A DNA stretch of 64,000 bases from Agromyces sp. LHK192 (GCF_004006235.1 NZ_CP034753.1:2294001-2358000), one strand, 5' to 3'; numbered from the stretch's first letter, positions 41,810 to 55,241 are shown. A program made the numbers and translations. Notes: generated from the letters alone by a model not told the origin.

Positions 41810-43317
41810 GCGGCCCTCCGATCGCTGCCGACGGTCGCGCTGCCGACGGTCGCGCCGCCGAGGGCCGGGCGCAGGTCGAGGTGCCGATCCCCCAGCGCCT
41901 CGCGAAACGCACGGTCATGCGTCACCGACAGCAGCGACACGCCGCCGTCGACCAGTTCGCGCAGCAGTCGCACGAGTTCGGTCCAGGTCACCCGGTCCTG
42001 GCCGAACGTCGGTTCATCGAGGATCACCACCGACGGTTGCGCGACGAGCACCGAGGCGACCGTCAGCCGTCGCTGCTCGCCGCCCGAGAGGGTGAACGGG
42101 TTGGCGGCAGCGAGGTGATCGAGTCGCAGTCGCTCGAGCACCTCGTCGAGGCGTCGTGCGGCGGCGTCGTCCCGCCGGCCGAGCGCCCGGAGGGCGACGC
42201 CGACCTCCTCGCGGACGGAGCGCGCGACGAACTGGTGCTCGGGCTCCTGGAACACCGTGCCGACGCGGCTCAGCAACTGCTTGGACCGCCACCGGATCGG
42301 CTCGGCTCCCGCCCCGCGCGCCAGCGCATCGGATGCCACGACCCGACCCGCGAGCGCCGGAAGCAGGCCGCCCATCGTGAGCGCCACGGTCGACTTGCCG
42401 GCACCGTTCGGTCCGGTCAGCACCGTGCTCGTCGCCTCGACCAGATCCAGGTCGAGGTCGGACTGCACGACCTTCCCGCGCGTCCGCCCGACGGAGAGGT
42501 GCTCGGCGCGCAACAGCGCGGGCCCACCGACGTCGCGTCGAGTCCCGGCGTCGGCCGGCACGCCGGGTACCCAGACCCCGGCATCGAGCAGCGCGGAACG
42601 GTGCGCCTCGAGCACGGCCTCCGGAGCACCGTCGGCGATCAGCCTGCCGTCCCGTCCGAAAACGACCATGCGGTCCACGAGCCCGAGCCACACGTCCACC
42701 CGGTGCTCGACGACGACGAAGGTGGCACCGGTCGCGTCGAGCACGCGGCCGACGGCATCGCGCACCTCGGCGACCCCGTCGGGGTCGAGGTTGGCGGTCG
42801 GCTCGTCGAGCAGCAGCAGCCCGGGTCGCATCGCGAGCGCACCCGCGAGGGCGAGGCGTTGCTTCTGACCGCCCGAGAGCGCGTTGGTCGGATGCTGCAG
42901 CGGGAGGTCCAGCCCGACCGCGTCGAGCGCCTGCTCGACGCGTCGCCAGATCTCCTCCGGGGGCACGCCGAGGTTCTCGCACCCGAACGCGACATCGTCG
43001 CCCACGCGGGCGAGGATCACCTGGGAGTCGGGGTCCTGGAGGACGAGCCCGGCCCGTCCCCGTGCGGCGGCGGGCTCCCTGCCGTCGACGAGGAGCGAGC
43101 CCTTCGACTCGCCCTCCTCCGCACCGCCGTGCACGCCGGCGAGCGCGTGGAGCAGCGTCGACTTGCCGCCGCCCGAAGGGCCGACGACGAGGACGCGCTC
43201 GCTCGGTCGTATCTCGAGGTCGACCCCGTCGACGGCCCAACGGATGCGGCCGGCGTGCCGCCAACCCCATCCCCTGGCCTCCACGGTCGCCGGAGCGAGC
43301 CGTTCGGTCCCGGTCAT
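41806..43317 (-). CDS. ykoD: ECF transporter ATPase with two fused nucleotide-binding domains (YkoD-like)
   Basis: The 503-residue protein fuses the usual EcfA and EcfA' subunits. Domain 1: Walker A GPSGGGKSTLL, Walker B LLLLDEPTANLDP, signature LSGGQKQRLALAGAL. Domain 2: Walker A GPNGAGKSTVAL, signature LSGGEQRRLTVASVL, Walker B VVILDEPTFGQD, then VSLLSVTHDRAF. The start MTGTERLAP at 43317 follows the YkoE stop by 2 bases. Together with EcfT and YkoE it forms an ATP-driven thiamine or thiamine-precursor importer, as the riboswitch upstream indicates. The frame is open further to 44076, across ykoE and the riboswitch, which is not real coding. Confidence 0.93.
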   Translation of the reverse strand: MTGTERLAPATVEARGWGWRHAGRIRWAVDGVDLEIRPSERVLVVGPSGGGKSTLLHALAGVHGGAEEGESKGSLLVDGREPAAARGRAGLVLQDPDSQVILARVGDDVAFGCENLGVPPEEIWRRVEQALDAVGLDLPLQHPTNALSGGQKQRLALAGALAMRPGLLLLDEPTANLDPDGVAEVRDAVGRVLDATGATFVVVEHRVDVWLGLVDRMVVFGRDGRLIADGAPEAVLEAHRSALLDAGVWVPGVPADAGTRRDVGGPALLRAEHLSVGRTRGKVVQSDLDLDLVEATSTVLTGPNGAGKSTVALTMGGLLPALAGRVVASDALARGAGAEPIRWRSKQLLSRVGTVFQEPEHQFVARSVREEVGVALRALGRRDDAAARRLDEVLERLRLDHLAAANPFTLSGGEQRRLTVASVLVAQPSVVILDEPTFGQDRVTWTELVRLLRELVDGGVSLLSVTHDRAFREALGDRHLDLRPALGGATVGSATVGSDRRAA

Positions 43318-43319
43318 CC

Positions 43320-43949
43320 TCAGACCCGCTGCGTGACCGACTGACCGGCGGCGAATCGGTTCAGCGCGCCCGTCGCTGCGAGCGCCCTGACGATGAGCCA
43401 TCCGAGCAGTCCTGCGAGTACCGCACCGGATACCAGGAGCGTGCCCAGGTAGATGCCGAGGAACTCCGCCGACTTCTGCAGGTTGCCGGAGGTGAACAGT
43501 TCGAGCGTCCAGGCACCGAGGCCTGCGGAAGCGCCGGCGAGCATCGCGGTCACGACGCCGAATCGCCGGTATGCGAAGGCGGCGAAGACCAGCTCGGCAC
43601 CGAGACCTTGCGCCAGCCCCGAGTACAGGGTCTCGATGCCCCAGGCATTGCCGACGAGCGCGGAGACGAGTGCCGCGAGAAGCTCGACGAACAGCGCTGC
43701 GCCGGGCTTGCGGATCACGAGTCCGCCGAGGACCCCGCCGATGAGCCAGATGCCCACGGCGATGCCGCCGAGCCCGGGTGTGACCGCGTCGGCCGCGGAG
43801 AACCATGCGTACCCGACGTTGTTCCAGAAGAGGAAGAGGAGGCCGGTCGCGACGCCGAGGACGGCTGCCACGACGATGTCGACGACCCGCCAGCGGAGGT
43901 TGCGACGACCGGTGGCGGGTTCGGTTGCGACGGAGGTGGTTGCGTGCAC
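43320..43949 (-). CDS. ykoE: ECF transporter substrate-binding S component, YkoE family (thiamine-type)
   Basis: The 209-residue membrane protein has about six helices, starting VVDIVVAAVLGVATGLLFLFWNNVGYAWF, with the substrate-facing segment SALVGNAWGIETLYSGLAQGLGAELVFAAF characteristic of YkoE. The tail ends in RALAATGALNRFAAG. It gives specificity to the ECF complex; YkoE systems carry thiamine or hydroxymethylpyrimidine. The GTG start at 43949 has AAAGGG upstream. The TPP riboswitch 50 bases upstream ties it to thiamine status. It is the first gene of the operon ykoE-ykoD-ykoC-kinase. Confidence 0.93.
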   Translation of the reverse strand: MHATTSVATEPATGRRNLRWRVVDIVVAAVLGVATGLLFLFWNNVGYAWFSAADAVTPGLGGIAVGIWLIGGVLGGLVIRKPGAALFVELLAALVSALVGNAWGIETLYSGLAQGLGAELVFAAFAYRRFGVVTAMLAGASAGLGAWTLELFTSGNLQKSAEFLGIYLGTLLVSGAVLAGLLGWLIVRALAATGALNRFAAGQSVTQRV

Positions 43950-44000
43950 TGTCGTGCCCTTTCGTTCGAAGGAAAGCGGCACGGGAACGAGATGTGATTG

Positions 44001-44090
44001 CCCTCCCTGCGCTGGCATGACCCAGATCAGGTTCGACGGTCGAAGGTTGGAGAACCTTCCTCTCAGCCCGGCTCACCGGACTCCCGTGTT
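44001..44090 (-). ncRNA. TPP riboswitch (THI element)
   Basis: On the minus strand the element begins with CACGGGAG, then CCGGTGAGCCGGGCTGAGAGG (the CTGAGA core). A P3-type stem GAAGGTTCTCCAACCTTC follows, then ACCTGATCTGGGTCATGCCAGCGCAGGGAGG, the canonical THI box. It lies 51 bases upstream of ykoE. High TPP is expected to fold it and shut expression down. The 3' GGGAGGGCAA segment may mask a ribosome site. Confidence 0.97.
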
Positions 44091-44099
44091 CAGTGCACG

Positions 44100-44105
44100 A
44101 GTATA
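44100..44105 (-). promoter_or_regulatory. -10 element of the riboswitch operon
   Basis: TATACT on the minus strand lies 9 bases before the first riboswitch base, so transcription starts 1 or 2 bases upstream of the THI element. It is close to the sigma-70-type consensus; the -35 is weak. Confidence 0.65.
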
Positions 44106-44154
44106 CGCACGACCGGCCTCCGCCGTGCGCGCCCCTCGATGATGCGGTGAATGG

Positions 44155-44490
44155 TCAGCGCTTGAGCGCCCGGATGACCCAGCGCAGTGCCTTGCCGGTG
44201 ACCCAGACGAGCGGCGTCGCCGCGAGGATCAGGCCGATGAGGTTCGGCTCGAACCGGACATCGCCGCCGCTCCTGCCGATGTATGCGCCGAGCGGAATGG
44301 AACCGCCGCCGCCACCGCCGCCCGATGCCTGCTGGCCCTCGTCGTCGGTGCCGTTGCCACCGCCGAAGCCGTACCAGCCGAGCGCGACGGGGATCACAGT
44401 GCTCCCGCCGACGTCGACGGGTTCGCCGTAGGACGTCTTGACGCCGACGCTGCCGACGTTCTCCGCGAGTTCGAGTACGAATTCAGCCAT
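44155..44490 (-). CDS. GerW/YtfJ-like small membrane protein
   Basis: The 111-residue protein has the glycine-rich pattern of the YtfJ/GerW family: GEPVDVGGSTVIPVALGWYGFGGGNG, a Gly-rich stretch GGGGGGGSIPLGAYIGRSGGDVRF, and a single C-terminal membrane helix LIGLILAATPLVWVTGKALRWVI. In Bacillus the family is linked to sporulation, but actinobacterial homologues occur in non-sporulating species and their role is unknown. TAGCGT ends 6 bases before the ATG at 44490, a leaderless layout. Confidence 0.7.
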   Translation of the reverse strand: MAEFVLELAENVGSVGVKTSYGEPVDVGGSTVIPVALGWYGFGGGNGTDDEGQQASGGGGGGGSIPLGAYIGRSGGDVRFEPNLIGLILAATPLVWVTGKALRWVIRALKR

Positions 44491-44543
44491 GCCGCCACGC
44501 TACCGGCGGCCGCGCCCACGCGACACCCCCTTGCGCTGGGAGC

Positions 44544-45812
44544 TCACGCCTCATCATCGTCGTCGAGGGGACGGCGGAACCTGGCACCCGCGACGGCGCC
44601 GCTACCGTCTCGACGGACGAGCGCCGCAGGCTTGACCGCACCCCGTCCGAACTTGGCGACGACCTCGTCGATCGTGCGTTCGGCGTCGCGCCAGTCCTCG
44701 TCGGGGTCCCACAGGGCGGCGCCGCCGCTCGGTCGGAGCTGCTCCGCTCGCACGCCCACCAGTCGGACCTTCACGCCCGCACCCACCAACTCGTCGAGCG
44801 CGCCGGACGCCTCCTCGTAGATGCGCCTGGCGACGTCGGTCGGCTCCGCCAGCGTGCGCGAGCGCGTCACGGTGCGGAAATCGCCGTACCGCAGCTTGAG
44901 CACCACGGTCCGGGCGGTCGTGCCCGCCTTGCGGAGCCTCGCGGCGACATTGCCTGCGAGCCCGAGCAGCGCCCTCCGGATCTCCTCCGGGTCGGTCAGG
45001 TCGTGGTCGAACGTCGTCTCGTGACCGATGCTGCGCTCGCTGCGCTGCACCGTGATCTCGCGAGGATCGATGCCGTTCGCGAGTTGCGTCAGTCGCGTCG
45101 CGAGCGCCGGTCCGACGGCGCGCTCGAGCGCCTCCGGCGGTGTCTCCGCGACATCGCCGACGGTCAGCAGGCCGATACGCGTCAGCGACTCCTCGGTCAC
45201 CCGACCGACCCCCCACAGCGCCGAGACCGGCAGCGGCCGCAGGAACTCGAGCGTGTCGGCAGCGGGCACCACCAGCATCCCGTCGGGCTTCGCCCGACCC
45301 GACGCGACCTTCGCCACGTACTTGGTGGCGGCCACGCCGACCGAACAGGTGAGGCCGGTCTCGGCACGGACGCGTTCGCGGATCGACCAGGCGATCTGCC
45401 CGGGGCTGCCGTGCAGGCGGCGCGCGCCCGAGACGTCGAGGAACGCCTCGTCGATCGACAGCGGTTCGACCAACGGCGTCACGTCGCCGAGGATCTCCAT
45501 CACGCGCTTCGAGTACTCCGTATACCTGCGATAGTCGCCGCGCAGCACGACGGCGTTCGGGCAGCGCTGGAGCGCGACCGACATCGGCATCGCCGAGTTC
45601 ACCCCGTACCTGCGGGCCTCGTAACTGGCCGCAGCGACCACGCCGCGCCCCGCGGTTCCGCCGACGAGGACGGGCCTGCCGCGGAGCTCGGGACGGGAGA
45701 GCAGTTCGACCGAGACGAAGAACGCGTCCATGTCGACGTGCAGGATCGGGGTCGCCGAATCATCGACCGGGCCCGTCGTCACCTGCCGTGACGAGCCGTC
45801 CTGCTTGCTCAC
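44544..45812 (-). CDS. dinB: DNA polymerase IV (Y-family translesion polymerase)
   Basis: The 422-residue error-prone polymerase has catalytic motifs HVDMDAFFVSVE and SIDEAFLDVSGARR. The little-finger domain starts near SIGHETTFDHDL, with the Y-family helix-hairpin GVGRVTEESLTRIGLLTVGDVAE before it. The C-terminus has a basic, clamp-interacting-like end (ARFRRPLDDDDEA). The GTG at 45812 is 6 bases after TAGGCT on the minus strand, a leaderless layout that makes SOS control by an operator near the -10 possible. I see no clear LexA box. Confidence 0.96.
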   Translation of the reverse strand: MSKQDGSSRQVTTGPVDDSATPILHVDMDAFFVSVELLSRPELRGRPVLVGGTAGRGVVAAASYEARRYGVNSAMPMSVALQRCPNAVVLRGDYRRYTEYSKRVMEILGDVTPLVEPLSIDEAFLDVSGARRLHGSPGQIAWSIRERVRAETGLTCSVGVAATKYVAKVASGRAKPDGMLVVPAADTLEFLRPLPVSALWGVGRVTEESLTRIGLLTVGDVAETPPEALERAVGPALATRLTQLANGIDPREITVQRSERSIGHETTFDHDLTDPEEIRRALLGLAGNVAARLRKAGTTARTVVLKLRYGDFRTVTRSRTLAEPTDVARRIYEEASGALDELVGAGVKVRLVGVRAEQLRPSGGAALWDPDEDWRDAERTIDEVVAKFGRGAVKPAALVRRDGSGAVAGARFRRPLDDDDEA

Positions 45813-45860
45813 CCTGCGAGCCTACGTCGGGCCGCCGACATCGACCGCTGGGCGGGTCGA

Positions 45861-46607
45861 TCAGAACCCGAAGTCACCGCCGAAATCGCCGCCGCCGAAG
45901 TCACCGCCGCCGAAGTCGCCCCAGCCGCCGTCGCCGGAGGCATCGGTGCCGGCCGCCTCGGTCGAGGCACCGGCATCGCCCGCACCGGCATCGCCCGCAC
46001 CGGCATCGCCGGAGGCCTCGAATGCCGACGGGTCGGGCAGGAACGCCGACACGATCGCCGATCCGACCACGTACCCCGCGATCGAACCGAGCAGCGAACC
46101 GGCGAACATCGAACCGAACCCGGTCCCACCGAACTGCGGCCGCCCCGGCGCGCCCGGACCGCCCTGCTGGGCACCCGCCCCACCGGGTTGGCCGTATCCG
46201 GGCGCTCCCGGCTGGAACCCGGATGCCCCGGGCCCGGGGATCGACGACATCGTGCGTTCGATCGTGCCGGGCTGGCGCAGCTCGGCGCGCGTCGCGGCCC
46301 GTGCGAGCGCCGACGGCTCCTCGGACAGCACCTGCTCCCCCGGCGGCAGCTGCGCCGCGAGGTTCGCGTACACGAGGTGACGCTGCTGCGGCGTGAGCTT
46401 CGCGAACGCCTCGGCGTGCACGGCCTCGATGGACTCGGGCGGCGCGGTGCGAAGGAGGTAGCGATACCGCTCGACCGCGAGCTCGTCGTCGGTCATCGGC
46501 CGCCTGGCGGCGCCTCCGGGCGGAACCGGCCGACCCGGGCCGGGTACCGGCGGCACCGGCCGGCGCTGCGGCTCGGGCGTGCCGAAGAGTCGATCCAGGA
46601 ATCCCAT
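45861..46607 (-). CDS. low-complexity Gly/Ala/Asp-rich protein with a membrane-like segment
   Basis: The 248-residue protein begins MGFLDRLFGTPEPQRRPVPP. A helical block follows (DELAVERYRYLLRTAPPESIEAVHAEAFAKLTPQQRHLVYANLAAQLPPGEQ), about residues 38-90. The middle is Gly/Pro/Gln-rich. One hydrophobic segment, GSMFAGSLLGSIAGYVVGSAIVSAFL (about 165-190), may insert in the membrane. The end is DAGAG repeats and GGGDFGGGDFGGDFGF. The helical block resembles a conserved actinobacterial domain of unknown function. The start at 46607 has GAGGAC upstream. Function unknown. Confidence 0.7.
   Translation of the reverse strand: MGFLDRLFGTPEPQRRPVPPVPGPGRPVPPGGAARRPMTDDELAVERYRYLLRTAPPESIEAVHAEAFAKLTPQQRHLVYANLAAQLPPGEQVLSEEPSALARAATRAELRQPGTIERTMSSIPGPGASGFQPGAPGYGQPGGAGAQQGGPGAPGRPQFGGTGFGSMFAGSLLGSIAGYVVGSAIVSAFLPDPSAFEASGDAGAGDAGAGDAGASTEAAGTDASGDGGWGDFGGGDFGGGDFGGDFGF
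45967..46011. repeat. three tandem copies of a 15-bp unit
   Basis: The unit GCACCGGCATCGCCC occurs three times head to tail (third copy 14/15). It codes, on the minus strand, for the GDAGA repeats of the low-complexity protein. The length is a multiple of three, so expansion or loss keeps the frame. Confidence 0.85.
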
Positions 46608-46685
46608 GACGTCCTCGTTCCTCTCGGGGTGACCCACACGGTATCCGTCGATCCCATCCGATTCCTGTGAACGGCACACGCCGAA

Positions 46686-46718
46686 GGGGCCGGTCACGTC
46701 ATCGACGCGACCGGCCCC
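46686..46718 (-). terminator. terminator of the gatCAB operon
   Basis: GGGGCCGGTC (46686-46695) pairs perfectly with 46709-46718 around a 13-base loop, 19 bases downstream of the gatB stop. No T-run follows. Confidence 0.65.
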
Positions 46719-46737
46719 GGACGAAGTCGGGCGAGGA

Positions 46738-48270
46738 CTACCCGGCGCTCGCGCGCTCCAGCACGAGCTCGCGCACGCGCGCGGCATCCGCCTTGCCCTG
46801 CATCGCCTTCATAACGGCGCCGATCACGGCGCCGGCCGCCTGCACCTTGCCGTCGCGGATCTTCTCGAGCACGTCGGGCTGGGCCGCGAGCGCCTCATCG
46901 ATCGCCGCGATCAGGGCGCCGTCGTCGGAGACGACCGCGAGGCCCCGAGCGTCGACGATCTCCTGCGGCGTACCCTCGCCCGCGATCATGCCCTCGAGCA
47001 CCTGCCGCGCGAGCTTGTCGGTGAGTGTGCCGGCGTCGACGAGTTGCTGCAGTTCGGCGACGGCGGCGGGCTCGACCAGCTCGGCCGGCTCCCGCCCCTC
47101 GGCGTTCGCGATGCGCTGCAGTTCGCCCGTCCACCACTTGCGGGCCGCGGCGGGCGAGGCACCGGCGGCGATGGTCGCCTCGACCTCGGCAATCAGGCCC
47201 GCGTTCACGACGCCCTGGAACTCGAGGTCGGTGAAGCCCCACTCGGTCTTGAGCCGTCGACGGTGCGCCGCGGGCGCCTCGGGCAGGGCCGCCCGGAGCT
47301 CCTCGATCAGCTCGGCCGAGGGCTCGACCGGCAGCAGGTCGGGTTCCGGGAAGTATCGGTAGTCGTCGGCGTCGGACTTCGGCCGGCCCGGGCTCGTCGT
47401 TCCCGTGTCCTCGTGCCAGTGGCGCGTCTCCTGCGTGATCGAGCCGCCTCCGGCGAGGATCGCCGCCTGGCGCTGGATCTCGTACCGCACCGCGCGCTCG
47501 ATCGAACGGAACGAGTTCACGTTCTTCGTCTCCGTGCGGGTGCCGAACGGCGCGACCGGCTCGCCCTCGGCGGCACGGGGCCGCAACGAGACGTTCGCGT
47601 CGCAGCGCAGGTTGCCGCGCTCCATGCGTGCATCGGAGATGCCCAGCGACCGCGCGATGTCGCGGATCGTCGAGACGTATGCGCGCGCCAGCGCAGGGGC
47701 ATCCGCCTCGGCACCGACGATCGGCCGCGTGACGATCTCGACGAGCGGCACACCCGCGCGGTTGTAGTCGACGAGCGAGTACTCGGCGCCCTGGATGCGG
47801 CCGGTCGCGCCGCCCACGTGGGTCAGCTTGCCGGCATCCTCCTCCATGTGCGCACGCTCGATCGGCACCTGGAAGACGCGGCCGTTCTCGAGCTCGACCT
47901 CGACCTCGCCGTCGAACGCGATCGGCTCGTCGTACTGCGAGATCTGGTAGTTCTTCGCGAGGTCCGGGTAGAAGTAGTTCTTGCGCGCGAAACGGCTCGA
48001 CGGTGCGATCTCGCAGCCGAGCGCGAGCCCGAGCGAGATCGAGGAACGCACGGCCTCGCCGTTCACGACCGGCAGCGACCCGGGCAGGCCCAGGCACACC
48101 GGTGAGACGAGCGTGTTCGGCTCGGCGCCGTGGTTGGCCGAGTTCGCCGGGTTCGGCGCCGCCGAGAACATCTTCGTCGCGGTGTTCAGCTCGACGTGCA
48201 CCTCGAGGCCGATGACCGGCTCGAACAGCTCGAGCGCCCGATCGAAGTCCATCAGTTCGACACGGGCCAT
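46738..48270 (-). CDS. gatB: aspartyl/glutamyl-tRNA amidotransferase subunit B
   Basis: The 510-residue subunit is the kinase/transamidase of the GatCAB complex, which converts Glu-tRNA(Gln) or Asp-tRNA(Asn) to the amidated form. Conserved: [16 protein letters not shown] at the N-terminus, [12 protein letters not shown], the zinc/ATP core around [19 protein letters not shown], and [10 protein letters not shown]. The YqeY-like tail domain is the last 150 residues (RKWWTGEL...[25 protein letters not shown]). It shares TGATG with gatA (1-base overlap). The start at 48270 is the only one consistent with the family length. It is the last gene of the operon. Confidence 0.97.
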   Translation of the reverse strand: MARVELMDFDRALELFEPVIGLEVHVELNTATKMFSAAPNPANSANHGAEPNTLVSPVCLGLPGSLPVVNGEAVRSSISLGLALGCEIAPSSRFARKNYFYPDLAKNYQISQYDEPIAFDGEVEVELENGRVFQVPIERAHMEEDAGKLTHVGGATGRIQGAEYSLVDYNRAGVPLVEIVTRPIVGAEADAPALARAYVSTIRDIARSLGISDARMERGNLRCDANVSLRPRAAEGEPVAPFGTRTETKNVNSFRSIERAVRYEIQRQAAILAGGGSITQETRHWHEDTGTTSPGRPKSDADDYRYFPEPDLLPVEPSAELIEELRAALPEAPAAHRRRLKTEWGFTDLEFQGVVNAGLIAEVEATIAAGASPAAARKWWTGELQRIANAEGREPAELVEPAAVAELQQLVDAGTLTDKLARQVLEGMIAGEGTPQEIVDARGLAVVSDDGALIAAIDEALAAQPDVLEKIRDGKVQAAGAVIGAVMKAMQGKADAARVRELVLERASAG

Positions 48271-49811
48271 CAGACGGCGCCTTCCTCGGTCGCGAGCAGT
48301 TCGTGGGTCGACAGCGCGGGTGCGCGGTCGAGCAGGGGCGCACCCCACTCGGCGAGCAGCAGCTGCTCGAGCGCACCGCCCACGTTGTAGAGGCGGGCGT
48401 CCTCGCGTGCCGGCGCGAGGAACTGGATGCCGACCGGCAGCCCGTCCTCCGGCGCGAGGCCGACCGGGAGCGAGATGCCCGGAACGCCGGCGAGGTTCGC
48501 CGGGATGGTCGCCACGTCGTTGAGGTACATCGACAGCGGGTCGTTCAACTTCTCGCCGAGCTTGAAGGCGGTGGTCGGCGCGGTCGGCGTGGCGAGCACG
48601 TCGACGTCCGCGAACGCGTGCTCGAAGTCGCGCTGCACGAGCGTGCGCACCTTCTGGGCGCTGCCGTAGTACGCGTCGTAGTAGCCGGCGGACAGGGCGT
48701 AGGTGCCGAGGATGATGCGGCGCTTGACCTCGGGGCCGAATCCGGCCTCGCGCGTCGCCGACATGACCTGCTCGACCGTGCCGCCGCCGTCGGGCGTGAC
48801 CCGCAGGCCGAAGCGCACCGAGTCGAACTTCGCGAGGTTCGACGAGGCCTCGGCGGGCAGGATCAGGTAGTACGCGGCGATCGCGTGCTCGAAGTTCGGC
48901 GTGGAGACCTCGACGATCTCGGCGCCGTTGCGCTCGAGCAGGTCGATCGCCTCGTGGAACCGCTGGCGGACGCCGGGCTGGAAGCCGTCGGAGTCGAGTT
49001 CCTTGACGACGCCGATGCGCAGGCCCGAGACATCCGCTCGGCGTACCGCGTCGGCCATCGACGGCCACGCATCGGGGATCGAGGTCGAGTCGTGCGGGTC
49101 GTGCCCGGCGATGACGTCCTGCAGCAGGGCGGCATCGAGCACGGTGCGCGTGACCGGGCCGATCTGGTCGAGGCTCGACGCGAGGGCGATCGAACCGTAT
49201 CGGCTCACGGCGCCGTAGGTCGGCTTCACGCCGACGGTCCCGGTGACGTGCGCGGGCTGGCGGATCGAGCCGCCGGTGTCGCTGCCGAGGGCGAGCGGCG
49301 CCTCGAACGCGGCGACCGCTGCGGCCGAGCCGCCGCCCGAGCCGCCCGGGATCCGGTCGAGGTCCCACGGGTTGTGGGTCGGACCGTACGCCGAGTGCTC
49401 GGTCGACGAGCCCATCGCGAACTCGTCCATGTTGGTCTTGCCGAGGGGCACCAGGCCGGCGTCGCGGATCTTGCGCACGGGCGTCGCGTCGTAGGGCGGG
49501 ATCCAGCCCTCGAGGATGCGGGAGCCGGCGGTCGAGGGCATGCCCTCGGTCACCAGGACGTCCTTGACGGCGATCGGCACGCCGGCGAGCTCGCCGAGCT
49601 CGTCACCGGCCGCACGACGGCGGTCGACCTCGGCCGCGTCGGCGAGGGCACGATCGGATGCGACGTGGAGGAAGGCGTGCACCGCGCCGTCGACGGCGGC
49701 GATGCGGTCCAGGTGCGCGCGCGTCGCCTCGACGGACGAGACCTCGCCGGCGGACAGGCGGGCGGCGAGGTCGGACGCGGACAGTCGGATCAGGTCGTCG
49801 CCGTGGCTCAC
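48270..49811 (-). CDS. gatA: aspartyl/glutamyl-tRNA amidotransferase subunit A
   Basis: The 513-residue subunit is the glutaminase that releases ammonia from glutamine. It belongs to the amidase-signature family. The triad Lys is in [13 protein letters not shown] (about 80-92), and the cis-Ser and nucleophile Ser are in [53 protein letters not shown] and the C-terminal [27 protein letters not shown] are family hallmarks. It overlaps gatC as ATGA and gatB as TGATG, so the three are translationally linked. Confidence 0.97.
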   Translation of the reverse strand: MSHGDDLIRLSASDLAARLSAGEVSSVEATRAHLDRIAAVDGAVHAFLHVASDRALADAAEVDRRRAAGDELGELAGVPIAVKDVLVTEGMPSTAGSRILEGWIPPYDATPVRKIRDAGLVPLGKTNMDEFAMGSSTEHSAYGPTHNPWDLDRIPGGSGGGSAAAVAAFEAPLALGSDTGGSIRQPAHVTGTVGVKPTYGAVSRYGSIALASSLDQIGPVTRTVLDAALLQDVIAGHDPHDSTSIPDAWPSMADAVRRADVSGLRIGVVKELDSDGFQPGVRQRFHEAIDLLERNGAEIVEVSTPNFEHAIAAYYLILPAEASSNLAKFDSVRFGLRVTPDGGGTVEQVMSATREAGFGPEVKRRIILGTYALSAGYYDAYYGSAQKVRTLVQRDFEHAFADVDVLATPTAPTTAFKLGEKLNDPLSMYLNDVATIPANLAGVPGISLPVGLAPEDGLPVGIQFLAPAREDARLYNVGGALEQLLLAEWGAPLLDRAPALSTHELLATEEGAV

Positions 49812-50110
49812 TGCTCCTCCCCCAGGATCGCGGAGACGACGAACCGATCGCCGTCGCGCTCGGGCGCCCCGGAGAGCGCCTGCTCGTTCGTCAGGACGTT
49901 GTCGCCGACGACGTCGTCGCGGAAGACGTTGCGCATCGGGATCGGGTGGCTCGTCGGCGGGACGTCGGGCGTCGCGACGGCGCTCACCTGCTCGACGGCC
50001 TGCATGATCTGGCCGAGTTCGGTGGTGAGGTGCGCGATCTCTTCCTCGGTGAGCGCGATGCGGGCGAGGTTCGCGAGATGCGCGACCTGCTCCGCACTGA
50101 TTTCAGACAT
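49808..50110 (-). CDS. gatC: aspartyl/glutamyl-tRNA amidotransferase subunit C
   Basis: The 100-residue subunit stabilises GatA. Its conserved N-terminus is [56 protein letters not shown], and the C-terminal segment [37 protein letters not shown] wraps around GatA. It is the first gene of gatCAB. A GGAG ribosome site and a TAGAAT -10 candidate (50145-50150) lie upstream, giving a leader of about 27 bases. Confidence 0.96.
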   Translation of the reverse strand: MSEISAEQVAHLANLARIALTEEEIAHLTTELGQIMQAVEQVSAVATPDVPPTSHPIPMRNVFRDDVVGDNVLTNEQALSGAPERDGDRFVVSAILGEEQ

Positions 50111-50144
50111 GCTGCTCCGAACGTGTCGTGGTGGGGATGCGTCG

Positions 50145-50150
50145 ATTCTA
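50145..50150 (-). promoter_or_regulatory. -10 element of gatCAB
   Basis: TAGAAT on the minus strand is close to consensus and lies 34 bases before the gatC ATG. It sits between the phosphoesterase stop and gatC. Confidence 0.5.
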
Positions 50151-50160
50151 CCGGGGCGAG

Positions 50161-54331
<4,171 letters not shown>

Positions 54332-54337
54332 CTACGA

Positions 54338-54373
54338 GCGGCCCCCGACGCGCCGGTGGCGCGCGGGGGCCGC
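54338..54373 (-). terminator. strong hairpin between the membrane-protein gene and ligA
   Basis: A 16-bp stem (54338-54354 with 54358-54373) with one bulged A (54348) and a GGT loop lies between the stop at 54411 and ligA. It likely ends the upstream message. The ligA -10 (TAGGAT, 54329-54334) begins 4 bases beyond it. Confidence 0.75.
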
Positions 54374-54410
54374 AGGATCGCGCAGGCTTCGTCGCGGCGA
54401 CGTGCCGGAC

Positions 54411-55163
54411 TCAGCCCTGGAAGCCGAGCCGGTCGACGCGACGGTGGTACCGGGTGCCGGCGATGCCGCCGAGCACCGCGCCGCCGAGGCTCGCGACGGC
54501 GAGTGCGGCCGCCGACGTGAGGCCGATGACGGTGAGCTCGCCGTCCGTCAGCGGCAGCCGCGGCAGGGCCGCGAGGTCGTCGAAGATCCGGTAGCGGCCG
54601 TCGAAGAGCACGCTCGCCAGCGCGGCCACGATCGCGATCACGAGCGCCCAGACCCAGACGCCGACGCCTTGTACGGCGCCGTCGAACCGGGCCATGCGAC
54701 CGGCGACGTAGCCGCCGCAGAAGTACGACGCGATCACGACGACGAGCAGCACGACCGCGCCGGCCCATCCCATCGCCGCGGGCTCGACGCCGAGCGAACC
54801 GATCCAGCCCGGCACCGCCTCGAACCCGAACGCCGCGCCGATCGCCGCGAGGAGCGCCAACAGGATCGTCGCGGTGCCCGTCGCGGTGATCCAGCCGAAC
54901 AGCGCCGACCCGACCTTGATCCCGCCGAATCGGCGGCGCTGTCGAGCGAGGACGTCCCTGCGATCCACGACGACCGCCGAGGGGGCGTCGGATTCCGCGT
55001 GCGGCGTCTGCTCGGCGTCGCGGACGCGTGGGGCCACCTCCGCGGTCCGGGTGCCGCCGTCGTGGAGGCGCTCGGTGCGGGCAGGGCCGTCGGTGCGCGC
55101 GGACCCGTCGTTGCGGGCGGGTGCATCGGTGCGTGCGGGGGCTTCGGTGCGCTCGATGGTCAC
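54411..55163 (-). CDS. four-helix membrane protein with a disordered charged N-terminus
   Basis: The 250-residue product starts VTIERTEAPARTDAPARNDGSARTDGPARTERL, in which the pair ART/ARN-D repeats. After a basic segment (RRDVLARQRRRFGG) come four hydrophobic helices: VGSALFGWITATGTATILLALLAAIGAAFGF, MGWAGAVVLLVVVIASYFCGGYVAGRM, GVWVWALVIAIVAALASVLFDG and VIGLTSAAALAVASLGGAVLGGIAG. The pattern resembles conserved actinobacterial hypotheticals. Start GTG at 55163 with GAGGAG upstream; function unknown. Confidence 0.72.
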   Translation of the reverse strand: MTIERTEAPARTDAPARNDGSARTDGPARTERLHDGGTRTAEVAPRVRDAEQTPHAESDAPSAVVVDRRDVLARQRRRFGGIKVGSALFGWITATGTATILLALLAAIGAAFGFEAVPGWIGSLGVEPAAMGWAGAVVLLVVVIASYFCGGYVAGRMARFDGAVQGVGVWVWALVIAIVAALASVLFDGRYRIFDDLAALPRLPLTDGELTVIGLTSAAALAVASLGGAVLGGIAGTRYHRRVDRLGFQG

Positions 55164-55241
55164 GGTGGACTCCTCGTCGTCGGTGGGGTGGCGCGACTGC
55201 ACCCCCGACCGTAGGGGCGGCGCGATCGGCGTCGGCATCCC

